64,000 nucleotides of DNA from Paenibacillus luteus (GTDB lineage Bacteria; Bacillota; Bacilli; Paenibacillales; Paenibacillaceae): NCBI RefSeq assembly GCF_006542765.1, contig NZ_SKCD01000022.1, forward strand, positions 310,001-374,000, written 5' to 3'. Under the pieces are notes generated by a model. The model saw only the letters and a list, made by a program, of their open reading frames with translations, was not told the origin of the DNA and did not search any database. Shown here piece by piece: positions 35,901-44,984 of the stretch. Both the position numbers and the translations under genes were made by a program. Each line of letters begins with the position of its first letter. The first letter of the stretch is position 1.

Positions 35901-38780
35901 ATCCAGCCATAGCTTCCTGCCTTCGCTTGGAGGCAGCACGCTGTCCGTAACGTGAATCGTCGCTTCCGAACGGCTAAGCACGTTCATTTGAGCATCCAGT
36001 ACAGCTATGGAGTAGTTATCCAGAACGGAAGGCACCGTGATCTTCGTCTTGTCGCCGGTTACCTTCACCATCTGAGGCCCCTCCACGATCTCTGTAACCA
36101 CAAACGGCAAGATCCAGATCGATTTGGTTGGATCGTTCAGATTGACTGCCAGCTCCAGTTCGGCGCCTGGCGCGATATAGGTTTCCCTAGGGAGAAGCTT
36201 GTTCGCGTCGGACACGTACGTTTCGAATTGAATCGTTACGTTCGGCATGCCAGCGATGCTAGTTGCAATCAAGGTGTAGCTGCCTTCGGAACCAATCTTA
36301 TGATTTTGAGAAATAGCTGATCCGTTCAGCGTATATTTGTAATTGTTGTTCAACTGCAAAAGGAGAGGGTTCTTCTCCGAAACCTGATACTTCTCCCCTT
36401 CCCTTACGTTCGCAACATCGCTGCCGATAAAGAGGCTGAACTCGGACGGTTCCGACACGGAGCCGTCCGCGTATTCGATGTACATCTTGTATTCGCCCGG
36501 TTCTTCTGGAATTGGCATAAGCTCTGCGTCCCCGGCAGCGCTTGTGATCAGATCCGATTCAACAAATACACTTGTTCCCTCCGGGGCAAACCAGAGAATG
36601 TCTTTACTGCCAAGCAGACCTTTTACCGGAATGTCTTGTGACCCCGCCACGCGCAGATTGGATGGGAATACTCTCTCTGTGTCCCTCCAGATATTTTGCC
36701 CTACCAAGTGCTTGTATTCGTCTTCGAGTCCTGCATTCATGACGACTTCATAACCTTTAAGCGGCCAAATATAATTCTCGTCCACGAACTGGTTTGTGAC
36801 CGTCGTATTCGGCGCACAGCATAACATCGCCGAAGTATTGGAGAATCCATCCCGAACTGTCAGGTCATGTTTCCGCCCAAACTCCTGAATTTCATACACC
36901 GATCGCAGCGTATTCGTAATAACATTGCGCTCCATCTCGATGTATGCACTCCCTTCATCAGGGTGAATACCGTTAATCCATCTCGATCCGTCAGGCGTAT
37001 TTTTAATTCGCGAAACATTCAAATAATTTTCGGAAATTTCAGAAGATTGTGTCCAGTCGCTGTTTCCTTGCTGGCCGAGCGTATAGATGGCGCCGCAGTC
37101 ATGCAAGATGCGCCCAATTTCCTCAACTCTGTTTTTATTAATGTAGTTTGCCTTCGACGTCGTATTGGGTTTGCCAGGGAAGATGGCGCCTGAAGAGCCA
37201 TCGAAGTTCCACCAACCCCAGCCGATGCTCATGCCGCTGTATGCCGCGCCATAAATAAAGTTGTTCTCCACATACATTCTTTGTGTGTAGAACGACGTAA
37301 TCGGTGCATGGCCAGGGAATAGGCTGCCGTCGTTGTACATGAAGTTATTGCGGATATAAATATCCTTCGGTACCGACTCCGTGCCGTTTTTATATTTTTC
37401 TTTGGAAGCGGGAGCTTTCCCAGCCCGTTGATAGGCAGTATCGTTCCAATCGTTCTCGTAAACATGCTGGGGATGACCAATGACGATGCCGGCACCGCCA
37501 GTCTCATAGATCGAATTGCCCGAAATTTCGATTTGCTCGACATCGTTTTCGATCGACACCCCAACGGAACCGGTCAGCTTAATCTCCCCGTCCAGGATTT
37601 TAATATTTCTTGCCGCGTCGATGCGAACGGCTGCCGGGAACAAATCATAATTCCGATAAACGTCGTTATGCCAGTTCGGGTCAGCGAAAGCGGTTACAAT
37701 AGTAGCTGCCTGAACAGTAGCTAGTCCTATGGATCCTTCCAGTTCGTATAAATTAAAGTCGGTATGGGCAAAAGAAATACCTTTAAAAGTAATATTGCTG
37801 ATTTGTCCCGTTTTCGGCGTACCTTGCAGATCCACCAACGTTTCAAGAGAAGGCGCTATTACTTCTGCCGTAGCCATGTTCTCGCCGGCCCGAGGATAAT
37901 AATAAAGCGTTTGAGCTGCCCGGTCGAAGTAAAACTGACCTGGTTGCGTTAGCCATTCAAATACATTGTATACCTCCTGCGTGCCATTCGGACGGTATGG
38001 CGACCAGTTGATCCGTTGTGCGAGCGCGCCGTATGGTTGCTGCAGCATTGCAGCTACCTGACCGCCTCCGATGTCGATAATTTCATCAACCCCGACGATG
38101 ACTTTGTTCCAAGTCATTTGGGTAACCAACTCGATGTCGGAATGATTTCGCGTCGTAACCGGAAGCTGCGAAGCCGTGAACTTAGTTCCGGCTGCCACGC
38201 TGCCGCCTTGCCACGCCCAGTCCGCCTGCCCCGCCGTAACCGTATAAGTTCCGTATGAGCCTGGCGAAGACAGCGACTTGCTCGTCATGTACGACCGTTC
38301 GTCATTAACGTACAGAGCTCTGAGCTTCTCATCTCTGATCAATGGCGCTTTGTACAGGTTAGGATTAGAGGTATCCTTCACCCAGCCCGAGACAGGATCT
38401 CCACCGCTTAAGACCGGCTTCTCGCCGGGATAAGCTTCATAGCTGATAACATGTCCGTTCTGGCCAGAATCGTCCTCGGTAAACGAGATGGTCTCATCCA
38501 AGTAGTAGGACCCTCCCCGCAAATAGACGACGATATCTCCCGCCATACTTTTATTTAATGTTCTTAAGGTATTGCGAGCCTTTTCAATCGTTTTCCAAGG
38601 CGCTTGCAAAGTGCCTGGGTTGCTGTCGCTGCCATTTGGCGCTACGTAGTAAGCAGCGGCGTTTCCACCGCCCTCCGCCGCTTGTACCGTAATCGTTAAT
38701 GCAGGCAAAAGCATCGTGATAACCATCACGTGTACTATGAATCCGGACAGCCATTTCCATTTTTTCTTGTTCCGATTCAT
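32949..38780 (-). CDS. Giant S-layer-anchored beta-helix/LamG/InlB-repeat surface protein
   Basis: A 1943-residue cell-surface protein. In order: signal peptide to about residue 35 (TVQAAEG); a right-handed parallel beta-helix of pectate-lyase type, about 40-700, opening YYVAPNGSDSNPG; beta-sandwich segments, 700-950; a LamG/concanavalin-like domain beginning LWLDANEG near 956; six InlB-type repeats of ~70 residues, each ending LYAKW or LFAKW, 1182-1607; a linker domain, 1620-1755; and three S-layer homology domains, 1767-1943. The start is ATG 38780 behind AAGGGGG. It probably binds or cuts polysaccharide at the wall; the beta-helix family and catalysis are not recognised. It follows the cassette 4 permeases, with a cre-like site in the gap. 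Confidence 0.9.
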   Translation of the reverse strand: MNRNKKKWKWLSGFIVHVMVITMLLPALTITVQAAEGGGNAAAYYVAPNGSDSNPGTLQAPWKTIEKARNTLRTLNKSMAGDIVVYLRGGSYYLDETISFTEDDSGQNGHVISYEAYPGEKPVLSGGDPVSGWVKDTSNPNLYKAPLIRDEKLRALYVNDERSYMTSKSLSSPGSYGTYTVTAGQADWAWQGGSVAAGTKFTASQLPVTTRNHSDIELVTQMTWNKVIVGVDEIIDIGGGQVAAMLQQPYGALAQRINWSPYRPNGTQEVYNVFEWLTQPGQFYFDRAAQTLYYYPRAGENMATAEVIAPSLETLVDLQGTPKTGQISNITFKGISFAHTDFNLYELEGSIGLATVQAATIVTAFADPNWHNDVYRNYDLFPAAVRIDAARNIKILDGEIKLTGSVGVSIENDVEQIEISGNSIYETGGAGIVIGHPQHVYENDWNDTAYQRAGKAPASKEKYKNGTESVPKDIYIRNNFMYNDGSLFPGHAPITSFYTQRMYVENNFIYGAAYSGMSIGWGWWNFDGSSGAIFPGKPNTTSKANYINKNRVEEIGRILHDCGAIYTLGQQGNSDWTQSSEISENYLNVSRIKNTPDGSRWINGIHPDEGSAYIEMERNVITNTLRSVYEIQEFGRKHDLTVRDGFSNTSAMLCCAPNTTVTNQFVDENYIWPLKGYEVVMNAGLEDEYKHLVGQNIWRDTERVFPSNLRVAGSQDIPVKGLLGSKDILWFAPEGTSVFVESDLITSAAGDAELMPIPEEPGEYKMYIEYADGSVSEPSEFSLFIGSDVANVREGEKYQVSEKNPLLLQLNNNYKYTLNGSAISQNHKIGSEGSYTLIATSIAGMPNVTIQFETYVSDANKLLPRETYIAPGAELELAVNLNDPTKSIWILPFVVTEIVEGPQMVKVTGDKTKITVPSVLDNYSIAVLDAQMNVLSRSEATIHVTDSVLPPSEGRKLWLDANEGVTADAQGRVSSWNDRSGNGMSATQATAANQPILIEDALNGNNALRYNGTAAHLILTPLDLNQNNGATIILVSKSGSSSTGASQSGDSNSPIYFHESGSWGKIYLTPFTDRIMGRYGSGQSNNVVTYVRPSAKTGYSVSGFMKDGTSEYIYVDGVRVQTYTGKLATIQNNSTTGWIGMAQAGTNKSYFNGEIAEILIYNKALSEAEMNTVNQYIKDKYYSYSVHFNVNGGSEIVNKKVAQGERLAEPAAPTKTGSTFAGWYSDIEFTMPFEFTTPITAELTLFAKWEINPYKVSFDSSGGANIDAQTVTYGSYASDPGVLEKEGYAFGGWYRDKGLTLPFTFTTPIAEDTMLYAKWISNQYTVDFNANGGTATPNQMVSHGGMAAAPTAPSKPDHTFDGWYGDSGLTIPFMFTTPITGNTTLYAKWTADGYTVIAFDSNGGSAVDSQTVAHGGTAAVPSPPMKAGHSFDGWYTNSMLTDVYDFTATVAGESITLYAKWTANTYNVVFNSNGGTVIGNQNVIYGSLAEEPSSPAKNGYSFGGWYADEALTTPYVFSTPITGAITLFAKWVVDGYTVVSFNSNGGSEVASQSISLGSTVGEPGAPSKTGYKFAGWYSDSGLTSLYDFSIPVEGDTMILYAKWTPESSGPSYPTTPVDPRVTSSTGSITVPVGSAGEVSLADAAVKVVIPSGASSEELKVTIEKLTDTSEWNDSHELLLTSVYEITKNFSKNFNKPVTLTFVFDSSLLSNGKGPNVYYFDEKENMWVKIGGEVSGNRITAHTDHLTKFAVFASDEPTLPNKNEPSVTFSDVAGHWAEMSIMKAADLKIISGFPDGSFKPERQVTRAEFAVMVMKALKLDLEGASLVFEDEEQIKSWARTSVAQAVEAGIIQGYTDGSFRPDAEITRSEMAVIIAKAMKLTVEDGVDTTFSDNELIPNWARGAVAVLNQLNVIKGMDGNIFYPAGKATRAQAVSIVVAMLENNK
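33970..35225 (-). repeat. Six tandem InlB-type (Listeria-Bacteroides) repeats of ~209 bases
   Basis: Six in-frame copies, each with a F-S/N-GG turn, a YGS or HGG-like middle, a GY.F.GWY motif and a terminal AKW. At DNA level the copies have diverged, so they are old duplications rather than a recent expansion. Such repeats form stalk-like beta modules that hold functional domains away from the wall. Confidence 0.85.
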
Positions 38781-38807
38781 CCTTTTAATCCCCCTTCGGC
38801 ATAATAG

Positions 38808-38821
38808 TGTAACCGCTTTCG
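38808..38821. promoter_or_regulatory. cre-like site upstream of the S-layer-anchored protein gene
   Basis: CGAAAGCGGTTACA on the minus strand differs from a classic cre (TGAAAGCGGTTACA) only in its first base. It sits 28 bases before the start codon, in the 101-base gap after the permease genes, which suggests separate catabolite control of the surface protein. Confidence 0.5.
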
Positions 38822-38881
38822 ATTTTATCACGCCACTTCCTCGTTCGATATGCACCCAAACGCAAAGTGTTATGCACTTAT

Positions 38882-39703
38882 TTATCCTTTGACCGATCCT
38901 GCCGTCATGCCGGATACTATATATTTCTGTCCAAGCAAGTAGATCAGGATGACAGGCAAGCTCGTCAGCACGATATCCGCGCTTACCAAATTCCAAGCGG
39001 TCTCATAACGGCCAAAGAAGTTGTAAACCGCAAGAGTCATCGGCCATAATGAGGAACTGTTCAAGTAATAAAGCGGAAAAATAAACTCATTCCATGACGC
39101 CAGAAAATTCAGAAGCATCACTGTAACAACTACCGGCAGCAATAAAGGAAAGATGATTCTAAAGAAAAGCGTATTGCTGCCGCAGCCGTCCATGACTCCC
39201 GCCTCGTCGAGCTCACGCGGAACCGTAGAGACGAAGCCGTAAATCAAAAACACGCTGAAAGGGATTTGCAATGCTGTGTACAACAAACTGAGTCCGATCT
39301 GAGTATTCATCAGATTAAAGGTTTGCATGACTTTAATGAGTGCGATATGGTTCACTGGCATCGTAATGCCAAGTACAACGAACAAGTATAGGAAACGATT
39401 AATCCTCGTTTTTTTCCTGGAGAGAACATACGCAGCCATCGCGCATAGAACAATGCCAAGAACAACCGATACGACCGAATAGAGCATGCTGTTGCCGAAT
39501 GACTGCAAGAGCTTTCCGCTCTCAATGACAACCGTGTAGTTGGAAAATACCCATTGAGAAGGCCATTTGAAATTCATGGAAGCTGCTTCCCCTTGCGTTT
39601 TAAATGAATTAAGTAGAATTAGGAGCAGTGGCACAAGCATGATCAGAGAGACCGTCCACACGGACAAATGCCTAAGACTGCTGAATAACCGTTTTGTGGC
39701 CAT
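38882..39703 (-). CDS. MalG/LacG-type sugar importer permease (cassette 4)
   Basis: A 273-residue permease of the classical CUT1 MalG-like group, with about six helices, EAA loop ELDEAGVMDGCG near residue 164 and C-terminus VSGMTAGSVKG. It is shorter than the YtcP-type permeases of the other cassettes, so this cassette has a different origin. The ATG 39703 overlaps the stop of the partner permease by one base (TAATG). The giant surface protein gene follows 101 bases later on the same strand. Confidence 0.93.
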   Translation of the reverse strand: MATKRLFSSLRHLSVWTVSLIMLVPLLLILLNSFKTQGEAASMNFKWPSQWVFSNYTVVIESGKLLQSFGNSMLYSVVSVVLGIVLCAMAAYVLSRKKTRINRFLYLFVVLGITMPVNHIALIKVMQTFNLMNTQIGLSLLYTALQIPFSVFLIYGFVSTVPRELDEAGVMDGCGSNTLFFRIIFPLLLPVVVTVMLLNFLASWNEFIFPLYYLNSSSLWPMTLAVYNFFGRYETAWNLVSADIVLTSLPVILIYLLGQKYIVSGMTAGSVKG

Positions 39704-40575
39704 TACGCTTCAACCTCCTTGTTGAGCAACCGAATAATGAAATAACCAATGACAACCATAATGACGAACATCAACGAGGACAAGGCCGTTCCGAGCCCAT
39801 AGTAGCCGTATCCGAACAGCTTAAAGATTACGGAGTACAACACTTCCGTTTGATCTCCAGGCCCTCCCTGCGTCAGCACGTAGACGATATCAAATACTCT
39901 CAGACCGTAAACGAGGTTGAGAACCGTCGTCACCGCGAATGATGGCAACAGGAGCGGAAGCGTAATGTAACGAAGTTTTCCCCAGAAGTGAGCCCCGTCA
40001 ATGTCTGCTGCTTCATAATAATCCTTGGAAATTGTCATAAGCCCCGCTAGGAAGATCGTCATGATGTAGCCCATGCCCTTCCACACGTCAATGCCATAGA
40101 TTGACCAGAACGGCCAATTGCCTTCATAAAGCCAATTGCGCGTCCAGCTGTCTAACCCAAACGTACGGAGGAAGGAATTCAGAAGTCCGGATGGCGCCAG
40201 GATAGATTGGAAGGTCAATCCGGTAATGAGAAACGAGAGCACGGTAGGCAAGAAGATTACAGCACGATGAAAGTTTTTTCCCCATAATTTCTGGCCTACG
40301 ATTAACGCCAGACCCAACCCCAGCACGGTCTTCAGAATCGTTGTTACGACTGTGAGCTGAAGTGTGTTTCCAATATACCGTAAATAGTTCTCATCGGAAG
40401 AAAATATGGACTTGTAATTGTCCCACCCTATGAAACGGACCGTATCGTCGAATCGGCTCCAATCCGTAAACGAATAATACATACCTACCAAACTAGGCAA
40501 TACATACAAAAAAACGTACAACAGCAGGGCCCCAAACAAAAAATAGGCGGGGTAAATCTTCTTTTGAATGTTCAT
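39703..40575 (-). CDS. MalF/UgpA-type sugar importer permease (cassette 4)
   Basis: A 290-residue permease with about six helices and EAA loop DYYEAADIDGAH near residue 188; the GGPGDQTEVL segment is typical of MalF/UgpA/LacF proteins. It is coupled to the partner permease by the TAATG overlap. It starts at ATG 40575 behind AAGAAGGAG, 185 bases after the lipoprotein gene, with a hairpin in that gap. Confidence 0.93.
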   Translation of the reverse strand: MNIQKKIYPAYFLFGALLLYVFLYVLPSLVGMYYSFTDWSRFDDTVRFIGWDNYKSIFSSDENYLRYIGNTLQLTVVTTILKTVLGLGLALIVGQKLWGKNFHRAVIFLPTVLSFLITGLTFQSILAPSGLLNSFLRTFGLDSWTRNWLYEGNWPFWSIYGIDVWKGMGYIMTIFLAGLMTISKDYYEAADIDGAHFWGKLRYITLPLLLPSFAVTTVLNLVYGLRVFDIVYVLTQGGPGDQTEVLYSVIFKLFGYGYYGLGTALSSLMFVIMVVIGYFIIRLLNKEVEA

Positions 40576-40706
40576 TCCTTCTTCTCCTTCTTCGCTAATG
40601 AATGAATTGCATGTTTTTATTATGAAGGCGCTTCAAAGAGCTTGCTATACACGAAAACGCTTAACTTTATGCATTCATTTATCGCATGAGGAAGGTATTC
40701 TACGAA

Positions 40707-40744
40707 AACAAAGAACCCACGAAATGAATCGAGGGTCCCTTGTT
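40707..40744 (-). terminator. Intercistronic hairpin after the cassette 4 lipoprotein gene
   Basis: AACAAAGAACCC and GGGTCCCTTGTT form a 12-position stem with two imperfect pairs, followed on the minus strand by TTTTCG. It lies 17 bases after the lipoprotein stop, before the two permease genes; partial termination is likely. Confidence 0.55.
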
Positions 40745-40760
40745 TAGCTATTGGACTCGC

Positions 40761-42143
40761 TTATTTAGACCAAGCCGGATCCTTCTGCGCGGTCGCTTGC
40801 TGGCTTCTTCGTTTGTCGATGTTTTTCAGCAAATCGGCTGGCTCCAGTTTGCCCGAGAAGACGGCAGTCAAGTCTTTTCCGATATCCATCCACTGCGGAT
40901 CGATGTAGCTGACACCTGCTTGAAGGACTGCTCCCTCTTGTCCGTTACTGCCTGCTTTGATTTCCTCAAGAACTGCGTTTTTCTTAGGCGTTACCCCTTC
41001 GAAAGGCAGCTCGGAGAAACGGCTGGTTTGATCCAGATACGTCTGCATGTTTGACGGTTCAGCTAAGTACGCTAAAAATTGCTTAGCTTCCGCCACATGT
41101 TTGCCATTCTTGTACACGAATTTGGAAGGACCTTGCGGATTTACGTTCAAGGTCTGATTGTCCAGGAAGGGCATGACGACGGCTCCGAAGTCCTCTGCCT
41201 TGTAAGCGGAGTCCGGCTTGTTCGCGAGGAGTTCGTTGCCGAAATTGGACCTGTCGAAGATCATTGCGAATTTACCTGATGACATCGCGTTATAGGCATC
41301 GGCATAGGTGTTGCTGAAGTGTTCCTTGCCGTAGTAGCCTTTCTCGACGAGAGCAGCTACCTGCTCTACAAGCTTGAGCATTTCCGGGCTATCCGCCAGC
41401 AGCGTCTCGTTGGCATTCAGCTTATCATATAAGCCTCCGCTCAGTTCCTCCACCCTTGGTCCCATTTCGAGCAGAGGAAGCTGGTGATGCCAACCGTCGG
41501 AACCCGCTTCATAAATCGGCGTAATGCCGTTCTCCGAAAGCTTTGCGCTAACATCCAGCAGTTCGTCGTACGTCTTCGGAGGCATCAAACCTTGCTCCGA
41601 GAAGATTTTTTTGTTATACACCAGCACCCAGCTGGAGGTTCCGCCTAGATCCCAAAGCGGTAAGCCGTATACCTTGCCATTGTAAGATACACCTTCGTTG
41701 AACGGCTTCTTAAGCGTGGATACCCAACCCTCACCGGACAAATCCTCCAGGTTCTTCTCCGGGTCCAAGGTCGACTTAAGCGTAAGCTTCCCGCCTTGCG
41801 TCACGATGACATCCGGACCCTCTCCGGAATTCAGCTTAGCGCCGATCAAGCTTGTGAACTGATCCGACGGTACGATCTGATAATCGATTTTGATCCCTGT
41901 ATTAGCCTCAAATGTCTTTGCAAGCTCTACTTCGGCGTCCATGATCTGGTCTTGCGAAGCCATGACGGTCAACGTCATGTTCTTTTTTGTCGGCTGATCC
42001 GTCGACGCAGTATTTCCTGACGGTGACGGGGCGTTACTGACCGAATCAATATTGTTTCCATTCGTACTGCCGCATCCCGCCGTGACAGCAGCAACCGTCA
42101 GTACACAGGTTGCCATGGATAAGGCCTTTCGGATATTTGCCAT
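40761..42143 (-). CDS. MalE/UgpB-type sugar-binding lipoprotein (cassette 4)
   Basis: A 460-residue CUT1 solute-binding lipoprotein, clearly shorter than the 530-590-residue LplA-type proteins of the other cassettes. The lipobox is VTAGC with Cys24, followed by a Ser/Asn/Pro/Thr linker to about residue 52. The binding domain contains motifs typical of this family (DAEVELAKTFEANTGI, GPDVIV). It is third in an HK-RR-SBP-permease-permease unit, 57 bases after the response regulator, with a weak cre-like site at that junction. Confidence 0.93.
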   Translation of the reverse strand: MANIRKALSMATCVLTVAAVTAGCGSTNGNNIDSVSNAPSPSGNTASTDQPTKKNMTLTVMASQDQIMDAEVELAKTFEANTGIKIDYQIVPSDQFTSLIGAKLNSGEGPDVIVTQGGKLTLKSTLDPEKNLEDLSGEGWVSTLKKPFNEGVSYNGKVYGLPLWDLGGTSSWVLVYNKKIFSEQGLMPPKTYDELLDVSAKLSENGITPIYEAGSDGWHHQLPLLEMGPRVEELSGGLYDKLNANETLLADSPEMLKLVEQVAALVEKGYYGKEHFSNTYADAYNAMSSGKFAMIFDRSNFGNELLANKPDSAYKAEDFGAVVMPFLDNQTLNVNPQGPSKFVYKNGKHVAEAKQFLAYLAEPSNMQTYLDQTSRFSELPFEGVTPKKNAVLEEIKAGSNGQEGAVLQAGVSYIDPQWMDIGKDLTAVFSGKLEPADLLKNIDKRRSQQATAQKDPAWSK

Positions 42144-42185
42144 AAATGTGGTGCCTCCCTTTTATTGTTAGCTTCATCCTTATTA

Positions 42186-42200
42186 TGAGTGCGCTTTCTT
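42186..42200. promoter_or_regulatory. Weak cre-like site before the cassette 4 lipoprotein
   Basis: AAGAAAGCGCACTCA on the minus strand matches WTGNAANCGNWNNCW except for one base (A for T at the second position). It lies between the response regulator stop and the lipoprotein start. Confidence 0.3.
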
Positions 42201-43016
42201 TTATTCGCTATGCATATGATCGTGTAATGTTATGTGTTTATTTTCTCCCCGCAGGCACATCTCTCGGTATTGGCTCGGACTCAGTCCCGTCTGCTGCTTA
42301 AACAGCCGGCTGAAATAATTTTGATCGGCATACCCTACCATCTCGCCTACTTGCTTAACCGATAATTCTTGGACGGATTGCAGCAGCTTCTTGGCCTTCG
42401 ATATTTTCAAATGAATAATATAGTTGGAAGGAGTCTCCCCAACGATCTTCACGAACCACTTGCTCAGGTAGGAGGAATTGAAGTTCAGCTCCTGGGCAAT
42501 CTGGTCCAACCGGAAGTCATGCATATAATTCTCATTTAGGAATAGCCTTAGCATCTCAATCGAATCCTGGACACTCACTCCCTGGGTTGCCTTGAGCACT
42601 TTCATTCGCTCGAGCACGCTGTCGTGTTCTGCATCCAGTTCGATTCTTAGCCTCATCAGACATTGATGAAGCGCTTGCATGTCAAGCGGCTTGGATAGAT
42701 AGTTCCTGACATTGTACCGAATGGCCGTGCGAGCGTATTCGAAATCGTTGTAGCCTGATAGAATAACTGTACGCACCGTAGAATAGTAGGCATCAATTTG
42801 CTGAACAAGCTGCATCCCGTCTAGCAGGGGCATTCGAATGTCTGTGAAGACGACATCGGGAAGTTCCACCCCAAGCTGATCTAGCGCTTGTCGTCCGTTT
42901 TTCGCAGTCTGTACAACCGTAAACCCCATATTCGACTGATCCAGCTTCTTCACAATATTGTTCAGAATCATGGGCTCGTCTTCCACAACCAGTACATTAT
43001 ACGTGCTGCTTCCCAT
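42201..43016 (-). CDS. Short response regulator, receiver plus AraC domain (cassette 4)
   Basis: A 271-residue regulator with a receiver (VVEDEP pocket, phosphoacceptor Asp59 in VFTDIRMP, LSKP lysine) joined almost directly to an AraC double helix-turn-helix. It lacks the ~280-residue middle region found in the three other regulators here (521-542 residues), so it is about half their length. The start is ATG 43016 behind GGAGG, overlapping the kinase 3' end by 20 bases. It probably switches on the downstream lipoprotein, permeases and perhaps the surface protein. Confidence 0.92.
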   Translation of the reverse strand: MGSSTYNVLVVEDEPMILNNIVKKLDQSNMGFTVVQTAKNGRQALDQLGVELPDVVFTDIRMPLLDGMQLVQQIDAYYSTVRTVILSGYNDFEYARTAIRYNVRNYLSKPLDMQALHQCLMRLRIELDAEHDSVLERMKVLKATQGVSVQDSIEMLRLFLNENYMHDFRLDQIAQELNFNSSYLSKWFVKIVGETPSNYIIHLKISKAKKLLQSVQELSVKQVGEMVGYADQNYFSRLFKQQTGLSPSQYREMCLRGENKHITLHDHMHSE

Positions 43017-44865
43017 TTTCCATTCCTCCTTCGAGTTGTTCAGTTAATTTGGATAACGGCCCACCGATTGTGATTGAAAAACCACTATTCCTCTCTTCTA
43101 TCGCAAAAACCATGCGCTCGCCATAAGTGAACTTCAAGCGAAAATAAATATTCAGCAGCCCCATTCCGTCGATACTCAAGCCCGGGAATCGGCCCGTCTC
43201 CTCTAATTCGTTTATTTTGCCAACCAATAGCCTGCGCTTGTCCTCCGGCATGCCGGGACCATTATCCGTCACAGTTATGAGCCATTCGTCTTCGTACACA
43301 TACCCTTTCACAAAAATTTTCCACGGCCCTTCAACGTGTATGGCATGCTTCATGCAGTTCTCAACTAGCGGCTGTATGATCAGCTTAGGTATCGGAATTC
43401 CCATCAGTTCATCCGTGATTGCAATATCGTAGAGCAAATCATCCTGATACCGGATTTTCATACACTCTAGATAAGCGGATGTATAGTCAATTTCGGCACC
43501 AAGACTTACAACATTGGATTCTTCCGACGAAATGTAACGTAACATGGTGGATAGCTTCTGGCAGAGATGCAAGATTTCCTCGGACATTCCTTCTTCGGCC
43601 ATAATGCTAACCGTCGTAATTGTATTAAATAAGAAATGAGGGTTCATTTGGGATGAGAGCGCTGCTATTTTTGCTGTGATCTCCTGGGACTGCGAATACA
43701 ACAACTTATCGACGGAGCTTTGTAATTTCGCTTGCATATTTTGAAAGGCTAGATTAAGCGCCTCGATTTCGTTTATGCCGCTGTCAGTTTGGCGCTTCGG
43801 TTGGAGCGTCCCAGTCAGGTCTATTTTTTTGATCGAGGAATGCAGTCTGGCTATCGGCCTCGTTATTTTCTGCGCTGCGTAATAAGAGAAGAGCAAGGTA
43901 AAGACGAGTATCGCTAAGGTGATCGCCGCTGCCGTTAGAGTAAACTGCCTGAGAGGCTCGAATAACTCCTTTTTCGAAATCACGACCGCCAGCAGCCAGC
44001 CCGTCTCTTCGGATAAGTGATAGGAGACCAACTCCTTCTCTCCGCTCAACGGATTGTTTATATAAATAGGATGGCGTTCTTGACTGGCTCGCTGCTCGAA
44101 ATAATAGCCGGCCGTCTTGTCCTCCCCTTCGTACGGATATAATTGATTGCCTTTGCTGTCCATGACGTAGAAGCGCTTTCTGCTTTCGTTACGAAGTTCG
44201 AGATCGATCAAGCTGCTAAATATTGTTTCTGCATCCTGCTGGGCTTTAATGATTCCCTGAGCTTCCCCGAACCCACCGAAATAAGTGCGGTACAATGAAA
44301 TAAAATATTTGTCTTTGAAAAAAACAAATGATTGCGCAAGCTCTTCATCCGGCTCAGGCATGCCGATGACAATTCCTCCTTCGCCTTGAATGACTTCCTC
44401 GTACCAAGACTTCGAATTAACATCCTCCTTCGTATACTTCAACAATGCGCCGGTAGAGATGCGATTTCCTTCGAAATCGTAAATCGTCAATTCCCTGACG
44501 GATTGGGTTGGCCCTATGGCTGCCACCATAATCTCGCTCAGCTCCTTAATGTCCGCAATTTGATCGGCCGAATAAGAGGCTGGCTCCTTCTTATCGCGAC
44601 TTCCCGAGAGCTGCAGAAGACGATCCTTGATGAGATTCGAATAAGCAACACTGAGCGTCACATCATCTATCTTCTGTATTTCGAGATCTAATTTATTCGA
44701 CAAGCTAAGGGAGAGCTCATTGATAGACATCAGTGAACGTAGCGTAATCTGCTTTGATTCATATAAAAAGAAAGCGCCTACATAAATGGCGGTTACAAGT
44801 ACGATGATGAGGGCATATGTCATGTATAGCTGATATCGTATAGAGCCTGTCAGTTTCCAGATCAT
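42997..44865 (-). CDS. Sensor histidine kinase with Cache-like sensor (cassette 4)
   Basis: A 622-residue membrane kinase, first gene of the unit. A helix near residues 12-30, a large extracytoplasmic region of double-Cache type (about 35-300, judged from length and pattern), a second helix near 310-330, HAMP, then His410 in QMNPHFLFNTI and an ATPase with VENCMKHA and VTDNGPGM. The start is ATG 44865 after AGGTGA. It is longer than the other three kinases, and its gene leads the operon instead of trailing it. Confidence 0.92.
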   Translation of the reverse strand: MIWKLTGSIRYQLYMTYALIIVLVTAIYVGAFFLYESKQITLRSLMSINELSLSLSNKLDLEIQKIDDVTLSVAYSNLIKDRLLQLSGSRDKKEPASYSADQIADIKELSEIMVAAIGPTQSVRELTIYDFEGNRISTGALLKYTKEDVNSKSWYEEVIQGEGGIVIGMPEPDEELAQSFVFFKDKYFISLYRTYFGGFGEAQGIIKAQQDAETIFSSLIDLELRNESRKRFYVMDSKGNQLYPYEGEDKTAGYYFEQRASQERHPIYINNPLSGEKELVSYHLSEETGWLLAVVISKKELFEPLRQFTLTAAAITLAILVFTLLFSYYAAQKITRPIARLHSSIKKIDLTGTLQPKRQTDSGINEIEALNLAFQNMQAKLQSSVDKLLYSQSQEITAKIAALSSQMNPHFLFNTITTVSIMAEEGMSEEILHLCQKLSTMLRYISSEESNVVSLGAEIDYTSAYLECMKIRYQDDLLYDIAITDELMGIPIPKLIIQPLVENCMKHAIHVEGPWKIFVKGYVYEDEWLITVTDNGPGMPEDKRRLLVGKINELEETGRFPGLSIDGMGLLNIYFRLKFTYGERMVFAIEERNSGFSITIGGPLSKLTEQLEGGMENGKQHV

Positions 44866-44984
44866 AAGTCACCTATTCTCCAGTGGTATTGCTTCCATAT
44901 TAACATGGCAGGCCGTCAAGCGACGAATGCTGTCGGAATTGTGCTAAGGAATGTTCGTTTCCATCCAGAGTTCAGTGAAAGTGC

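Noticed and set aside
38780..38996. N-terminal extension of the giant surface protein to 38996
   Set aside because: The extension would overlap the permease gene, precede the signal peptide with 72 non-signal residues and lack a ribosome site; ATG 38780 has AAGGGGG.
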